Under the pieces are notes generated by a model. That model was not told the origin of the DNA, did not search any database, and saw only the letters and a program-made list of their open reading frames with translations. This document shows, piece after piece, positions 58,301-64,000 of a DNA stretch of 64,000 bases; the first letter of the stretch is position 1, and each line of letters begins with the position of its first letter. This DNA is from Phoronis australis. Taxonomy: Eukaryota; Phoronida; Phoronidae. Where the stretch lies: NCBI GenBank assembly GCA_002633005.1, contig NMRA01000583.1, positions 1 to 64,000 on the forward strand. Direction: 5' to 3'. The translations under genes were made by a program, and so were the position numbers.

Positions 58301-59669
58301 TGCTAAAATGAATACTACCCAGATACGGCATTAAATTTTGAGACTGAAAAATAGACGCAAAGGCCATTTTTAATTTTTTCAATGGATCTAATGAACTGAT
58401 ACGTAGAAATTTCAACTCTTGGCGCTGCTGAAAACCATGCACACTCGTGTTAGCTAATTGAAGAAAATGTGTCGACCGGTGAAGCAAAAGAGGGAGAGGG
58501 CCGCGGAAATTGTTCGGAGGGGGAGTGCAATTTTGAGAGTGGTTCCCGAAAACTGTGCCAGTGGTGTCAAGGACATATTAAACCGCGACGTTGGCGAAAC
58601 TGGCTCCCCAGCCATTCACCCTCTGGCCTAACTGACTGAGACTTGCAGGCATTGATTATATAGGATTCTTCTCAGGTTGCACTCGGCCAACCGGCAAACC
58701 CCGACCTTACAAATTAAGTAGCCTACCGGATTTTTTATACTCGACAACATCCGCATCTCACAATGCGCTTCAACTGTGACTGAGCATTATAAGTGGTTCT
58801 CAAGAGAGATAGTGGGTTTCGACAACCCTGGATAACATTGGGCAATACAACTTTTACAGTCACTTTCTGACGATTTTCGACTAAATCGCAAGGCCTTAGG
58901 CCTACTCCTCAATCCAACAGATCAATTGGTTTGTTTACCCTACCAAGTTTTCATCTTTAAAAATTGTCAACATGGTGTACCATAAACCACGAACTCGTGT
59001 ATAATGATTTAGCGACTGGACAGTGTCCTGTCAAAAACTTTCACTATGGGGGTCTGCGACGAGCGGTCGTACCGGGGCACGCGGCAACCTTGCCATATAT
59101 ATCCGAGTCTGTTTTCGTCAAAATCTGTCAGGTTTCGACAATAATTGACCGACAAACAATATTTTGCCGAAAACAAAGGCCACCAGCTGTAGTGGAATCC
59201 GTCCAAAATGGACTGGTACATATACCATGCACGACGCACTCGGCCAAAGCGCCCGCGATCGCTGGACAGTACTTAACACCCACAAACGTGGCGCCCCAAT
59301 CTCTGAACTTTTTGCTGCCTCACATGAGCAATAATTAATATTTAATCTAGGAACATAGCACACGTGAATCATTTACGTCGCAGTAAACAACTAACTCATG
59401 TGTAGGCTACCTGGTAGATGAATACCCGAGCTCCAGTCAAGGGGCCAACGCCCAGAAACGAGTTTGTATACTATTTTTAAAAATTAAAATAGGCTACGTC
59501 ATATCAATCGTACCTTACCAGCTCGCCAGATACGAGGGTGCATTTGAGGACGATCCTGTTTCAGAAGCCCATTCCCACTTCATATCACATGCACTGCGTC
59601 AACGTTCATCAAGCAATTCGTTCGACAAAAATTGTCCCAGAAGTTTCTTATAAAAACTAAACCGGCCAG

Positions 59670-59830
59670 CAGGGAGTGTCACGCATGTGGGTGCATAAAA
59701 AGAAACGCACTGGTTAGCAGCGGCAATGTCGACGTGTCTACATTAGCCAATTGCCGACTATGAGCAACCAACTGTCGTGTGGGCGCATGAAAAGAAACGC
59801 ACTGGTTTAACAGCATGCTCTTTATTGACA
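59670..59830. repeat. Local duplication, about 85-bp period
   Basis: Two copies share GTGTGGG(T/C)GCAT-AAAAGAAACGCACTGGTT; the first block ends near 59715 and the second near 59810. Confidence 0.55.
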
Positions 59831-61639
59831 CTTAAGTGAACACATTAGAGTTAAAATAATCAGTTTTGAGAATCACTACAACACTATTACAGACGAAATG
59901 TTTAACTGGTTGCACATGAAGCAAACTTTTGGTTCGCCGAATCTATAGACATAGGATAGTTACTACGGTAACGCGAACGAGCTCATGTTGTTACCTTATT
60001 TTCCTCGCGCCTTTCTGCCATAATAAGCTAACAAAAACACCCAAGTGGAGACACAAAACTTACGAAAGTTTCACGGAGCGCTAATCTACAAGTACACAGT
60101 TGCAAGAATGCCTTTTACAGTCATCCCCACCGCATTGCCAACGTGGTCATCATAGAATGGAGCAAAATCCTTGTTCAAGGGTAAATCGCGTTAAGCCACT
60201 GACTTTTCTACAATAACCAATCAAATGCGAATTTTTAACAGCTGTCTAGAGCAACTATTCTCATGTCTTTAATATCAGAACAAATATCTAAGTTTCCATT
60301 AAAAGGCACTGGTTGAGGTGGCCATTTTGTCAAGTCTAACATACCTACGTAATTTTCTAAAAACCAAATATGTTGCCTGAATGACTGCAAAGTAACTTTA
60401 CTATAGTAAACTTTTTTTGTCAAAATACTACCAATTTATTACTTAAACAACTTCACAAGTGGGCACAGAAGAAGATGAAAGCAATCACAATAAGAAGTTA
60501 TTTGCCCAGAAACGTTTGCCAAATGACAAAATTTGCACCAAGAATTAAATATTCCTCATTAAAACAACTAAAAGGAGCCAATGGATGTGTAAGTATTTCT
60601 AATTTACACAATTGTATAGTCCTCCCTCCCAATTGCAAAACGCAGAGACACACTATGACCGGATACAAATCAAATAAAAAAGATTAAAAACTTAAAAAAA
60701 GTTAAGCACCTTGAAAACAAAAAGTAAAAAAAAAATACAAGTAAACAAATAATTGACAAAACTGCTGGTTTTAGGAGTAAAACACAAGCAACTGATTAGG
60801 TGCCGTGTGCATCTGAACATCCTCTGACACATTTCGAACTTTTAAAAAAATATTTCTATGCTTATCATGAAGCCCCTGATGTTTTGTGAGAGTTAATTTG
60901 AGATGACTATGATAATGTACCACAGACGAATTGACAAACACTTGACTTGTGAGCAGTAGAGTGAACACACCCATCACCAGCAGACAGGAGAGTAACAACA
61001 ACATAATACTGTATCACAGACTTGACCACATCGGTAGCGCAAAACAAGTCCGCTAACTGAGACCAGTCTCAGTCTTGCACTGCACAGTTTCACCGCCAGT
61101 GTCCTTTAGGTGTCTATCAACTGAAGAATCCCCGAATATCTGGAGTTTCATGCACAACTCTGTAGCATCAAAAACAGTTCCACTCACGACCAGATGTTTT
61201 GGTTTCTTGGCGGAACTACCCGTGCATGTCTTGAATCAGGGCATGATATGGACGCCACCTTATAAGGATACTCTTGGTGCAGACTCACACACACACAATG
61301 TAACCTGCATCCTTTTGCACTTTCATCATCTTGGGGTTGCCATGACAATGCACTGGATACAAACACGAACGAATGGACAAGAGGGCTACAGAGTACAAAT
61401 GTGGGAAAAGACAACCGCCTAGAATATGTTGGCTTCACGAAACTTACATGCAGAAAATCATACACTATGTCTTCACAGCTTAAAGTAAAACCTATTATAT
61501 GTGTATCCCAGTGAAAAGCCCGCTTATTCACGACCTTTTCAATGTATTATCCCAGAAAGAATCACAGTAAATTGCAGGTGTACAGTACCTTCGAGTTTGT
61601 ATATAATCGCAGTGCAGTAAAGGTTAGCATAACACTGCA

Positions 61640-61900
61640 CCCCTTACACTTGCGATCCCTCCCCCCACACCTGTTGGACTTGCAGGGCTCAAACAGCCTG
61701 GCTAACCCCCCTCCAAGCAGCATGCAGTTTGACGCGGACCCGATGCCCTTCGGCGTCGCTTGACCCGCCCTCCTCCCTCCCCCCGGTAGTGGAGATAACC
61801 CGCCCACCCGCCCAGGAGCTTTGGCCGCCGCCCTGGTGCTATGGGGCACCAGTCCTACCCGACCTCCCATTGGGTGACCCTTCCCAGGTCAAACGTCACG
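61640..61900. other. C-rich, GC-rich patch
   Basis: The plus strand is strongly C-rich (runs of CCCTCC and CCCGCC) for about 260 bp in AT-rich surroundings. Opposing ORFs (61562-61870 and 61729-61914) follow the composition, with no recognised protein family. It may be a promoter CpG patch or the 5' part of a mobile element. Confidence 0.35.
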
Positions 61901-62652
61901 TCCCCAGATGCTGAAAGAGAAAGAAACAGAGATCAAAGCAAAACGGAAACAAATAGGACAAGTAGCTGGCGAGTTCCAGAACATGTACCATTTGAATATC
62001 GTGTACACTGTAGGATCTTTATAAACAACAGAAAATCCAAGTTCCAAATAAAAGCTCTTCAAAAATAATTTCTTTGAGGGGGATGCAGTAATTTGATCCG
62101 CAAAATCTGCAGCCGAAATTTTTACAGTTGGCAAGACTTTTTTGCCAGGTTTTCAAAAAGCACATGTCCCGAAGTCAACCCAGTTAGGAAGACCCTTCTT
62201 CCATCACTATCACAGAGCAGGCAATGCCAGACTATTCATTCAACATTAACACAACTATGCGGTTATCTTTTTGCAGTCATGTACTACTATACTTAGAAAA
62301 TGGTTACAACCCTGTGAAGCAAAAGTACACAACAAACTTGCCCATTAATTGGAAAATTTATGTTGAAATTATTATTAAACAATCACGTGCTAGCAATTAC
62401 AATGCAAAAGGATATTCAGTATTAGCTAAAAAAGTCAGAGCAAAAAACATTGGTCACTTTTCATGAAATAGGGTGGCAAAATATTCAACACGCTGCATAC
62501 TTTTGACTGCTGCACGATGTTGACGAACAAAGTGAAACAGAAGGAATCATTATTACCCCCCAAGGATAGCAACCTGATAATGCAACGGGGGCCTAGTAAA
62601 CTGCCAATTATAGCTAAACAGAGAAAGCCTAGCACTCACAAGGGCCCGCCCG

Positions 62653-62760
62653 TCACACCCCGTAGTGCACGCTGAGACGCTCCCTCAGGGGTTGTGGGAA
62701 CTGATCAGAGAAACGCTTCCAGTTCTCCTCTCCCACTTGGTTCTTGAAGCCATGCAGGAT
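62653..62760 (-). CDS. Transportin (TNPO1-like), last exon
   Basis: Transportin (karyopherin beta-2) is the nuclear import receptor for PY-NLS cargoes such as hnRNP A1. This terminal exon (36 codons including stop) encodes [17 protein letters not shown] then [18 protein letters not shown], which closely matches the C-terminus of animal TNPO1/TNPO2 and ends at the same place. The acceptor is GTTGTAG and the exon begins in phase 0, as the human last exon does. All other exons lie upstream on the minus strand, beyond position 64000. I found no preceding exon (the block with WINPKDD) in the remaining 1.2 kb. Confidence 0.93.
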   Translation of the reverse strand: MLHGFKNQVGEENWKRFSDQFPQPLRERLSVHYGV

Positions 62761-62769
62761 CTACAACAA

Positions 62770-62885
62770 TTATCACTATGGTTACGGGCAGAATCCATTT
62801 GGTCATACAGGGGGGTACCACTGGGTAAACACCAATCATCATTACAGTTATGGGCAGGGCCCACTTGATCAACAAGGGGGGCATC
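62770..62885. repeat. Degenerate 57-bp tandem repeat
   Basis: Two diverged copies share a AA-CA(A/T)TATCACTATGGTTACG-like block followed by GGGCAG-(A/G)(A/G)(T/C)CCA-TTG and GGGGGG-CAC. Translated on the plus strand it gives a Tyr/His/Gly-rich repeat (NYHYGYGQNP and NHHYSYGQGP). It lies in the last intron of transportin. Confidence 0.55.
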
Positions 62886-62911
62886 ACAAACAGTATCAGG
62901 TTAAGCTTCGC

Positions 62912-63111
62912 TCATTGTCCAATTAAGTGAAACTTAGTGCAGTACACTTCAGAGTTCAGGCCAGACAAAAATCCATACACGGGTATGAAGGTTGGGGCAT
63001 GATCCTCTCCACTACGCAAATTATCAAGGAGTTCTGTAAGAGCCTTTATAATTTTTTGGTTGGTCTTCTCATGGACATGCTCTGAAGTGAAACCTTCGAC
63101 TTTTGCTGCAG
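62912..63111 (-). CDS. Unrecognised terminal-exon-like ORF inside transportin's last intron
   Basis: A minus-strand frame of 65 codons plus stop follows an acceptor-like site (TTTCATCAG) and ends TGA at 62912-62914. It is rich in ordinary protein-like segments: HEKTNQKIIKALTELLDN and APTFIPVYGFLSGLNSEVY, ending KFHLIGQ. It looks more like a genuine protein C-terminus than the surrounding random ORFs do. It is on the same strand as transportin and would have to be skipped by the transportin transcript, be an alternative last exon, or be a nested or retro-inserted gene fragment. I do not recognise the family and no partner exon was found to its right. Confidence 0.4.
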
Positions 63112-64000
63112 CTGATGAAATTGAATGGATTTACGTAGAGCTACTTTAAAGAGCCTGCAAACATCATTTAGACACTACACTATTCTACTAACACAAAGCC
63201 ATCATAGAACAGTACTGTTGTGTGCAGAATTTCCACAAAACGATCATAGTAGTTTTATACAAACTGCTCACTGCAGTTTCTTTCAACATCTATTATCTAT
63301 GCTGATAAACGGTGGCACCGAAATGTAACCAAAATATTGCTGGGATCAGTTTATGAGAGAATGGGGGATCCAAGCCTCATTCTGAAACCGCCCTCCGCTT
63401 CTAACTATAAAGGGAATGCCATGGATACTCACTGGAGATGTTTTATTCTGAAAATGAGTTGTGAAATGGTAAACAATCTTTATAGACAGCCTTTTGCACA
63501 ACAAGTTTTGAACGAACACACAAGTACATGCCTTCAGCTGAAGTTAGATGTCTTGATAAGCTGCAAAAACTGCATGTAAGTAGTAGGAGGGGTCGACTTT
63601 TGAGCTATTGATAAAGTGAAAACGACGACTCGTAAACGACAACTAAATCACTTCAGAGAATGGACAGGTAACAGAGAGCGAAGTAAAGGTGAAGACTTAC
63701 ATTATGCAGACCGACAGACTTACAGTATGCAGACTGGCAGACTGGCAGACTTACAGTATGCAGACTGGCAGACTTACAGTATGCAGACCGACAGACTTAA
63801 AGTATGCAGACTGGCAGACTTACAGTATGCAGACTGGCAGACTTACAGTATGCAGACTGGCAAGTCAAAAGGTTCCAAATTCACCACAAAATAATTTCAT
63901 ATGTTGAATTCATATGAACCATTTCTGTGAATTCACATGAATGGTAACAAATGGTATTATGATAAAGAACTCACATTATTTTTCGTGTAAGATTTATCAT
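63112..64000. other. Right end of window, presumed transportin intron
   Basis: No exon recognised. Short plus-strand ORFs (63125-63328, 63337-63579) have no family features. A 23-bp minisatellite occupies 63693-63861. Confidence 0.5.
63693..63861. repeat. 23-bp minisatellite, about 7 copies
   Basis: Unit CAGACTTACAGTATGCAGAC plus TGG (variant CAGACCGA) is repeated about seven times with one short 8-bp insertion (GGCAGACT duplicated). It generates two false overlapping ORFs. Confidence 0.9.

Larger units (their letters stand above)
55305..62652. other. Long stretch without identified genes, profilin to transportin
   Basis: About 7.3 kb between the profilin start and the transportin stop. No conserved exon was recognised on either strand. 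It has profilin upstream sequence, many short ORFs without family features, a local duplication (about 59670-59830) and a C-rich patch (61640-61900). Confidence 0.5.

Noticed and set aside
58134-58487. 117-codon minus-strand ORF
   Set aside because: No family motif, no partner exons, ordinary AT-rich composition; considered chance.
58964-59372. Opposing ORFs of 76-124 codons
   Set aside because: Open on both strands at once without any recognised motif; no splice context.

Overview
The window is a piece of an invertebrate animal nuclear genome, probably a marine species. Coding sequence is split into short exons with GT-AG introns. It is AT-rich, full of decayed transposons, MITEs and minisatellites, and carries two assembly gaps (17143-17660 and 37349-37910). 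There are no operons, bacterial signals or viral gene sets. The species cannot be named from what is visible.

Left third (1-22.7 kb): a minus-strand cluster of three RidA (YjgF/YER057c/UK114) paralogs. Exon 2 of one copy is at 265-425 and its 3' part lies off the left edge. A second copy (5152-7658) has exons 2-5, but I could not find its exon 1. The third (13566-22726) is complete: five exons, 141 residues. It has Lys where the family has its substrate-binding Arg.

Middle (22.7-31.5 kb): head-to-head with the complete RidA copy lies a complete seven-exon gene for POP1, the large protein subunit of RNase P/MRP (818 residues, plus strand). RIDA and POP1 are also head-to-head neighbours in human, so this looks like an old conserved gene pair sharing a promoter region.

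Right half (36.8-64 kb), minus strand: a complete seven-exon acyl-protein thioesterase (LYPLA1/2-like, 264 residues) with an unusual N-terminal membrane anchor, an intronless divergent profilin (141 residues), and the last exon of a transportin (TNPO1-like) gene that continues off the right edge. An unrecognised terminal-exon-like ORF sits just upstream of that exon. The thioesterase introns hold a 22-bp minisatellite spanning a gap, a 26-bp minisatellite, an element with 18-bp terminal inverted repeats and a THAP-like relic, and a 1.4-kb foldback-like element. A 40-bp perfect palindrome lies beside its first splice donor.

Exon structures were worked out by hand. Reading-frame phase is consistent across every junction of the three complete spliced genes (total lengths 426, 2457 and 795 nt, all divisible by 3).
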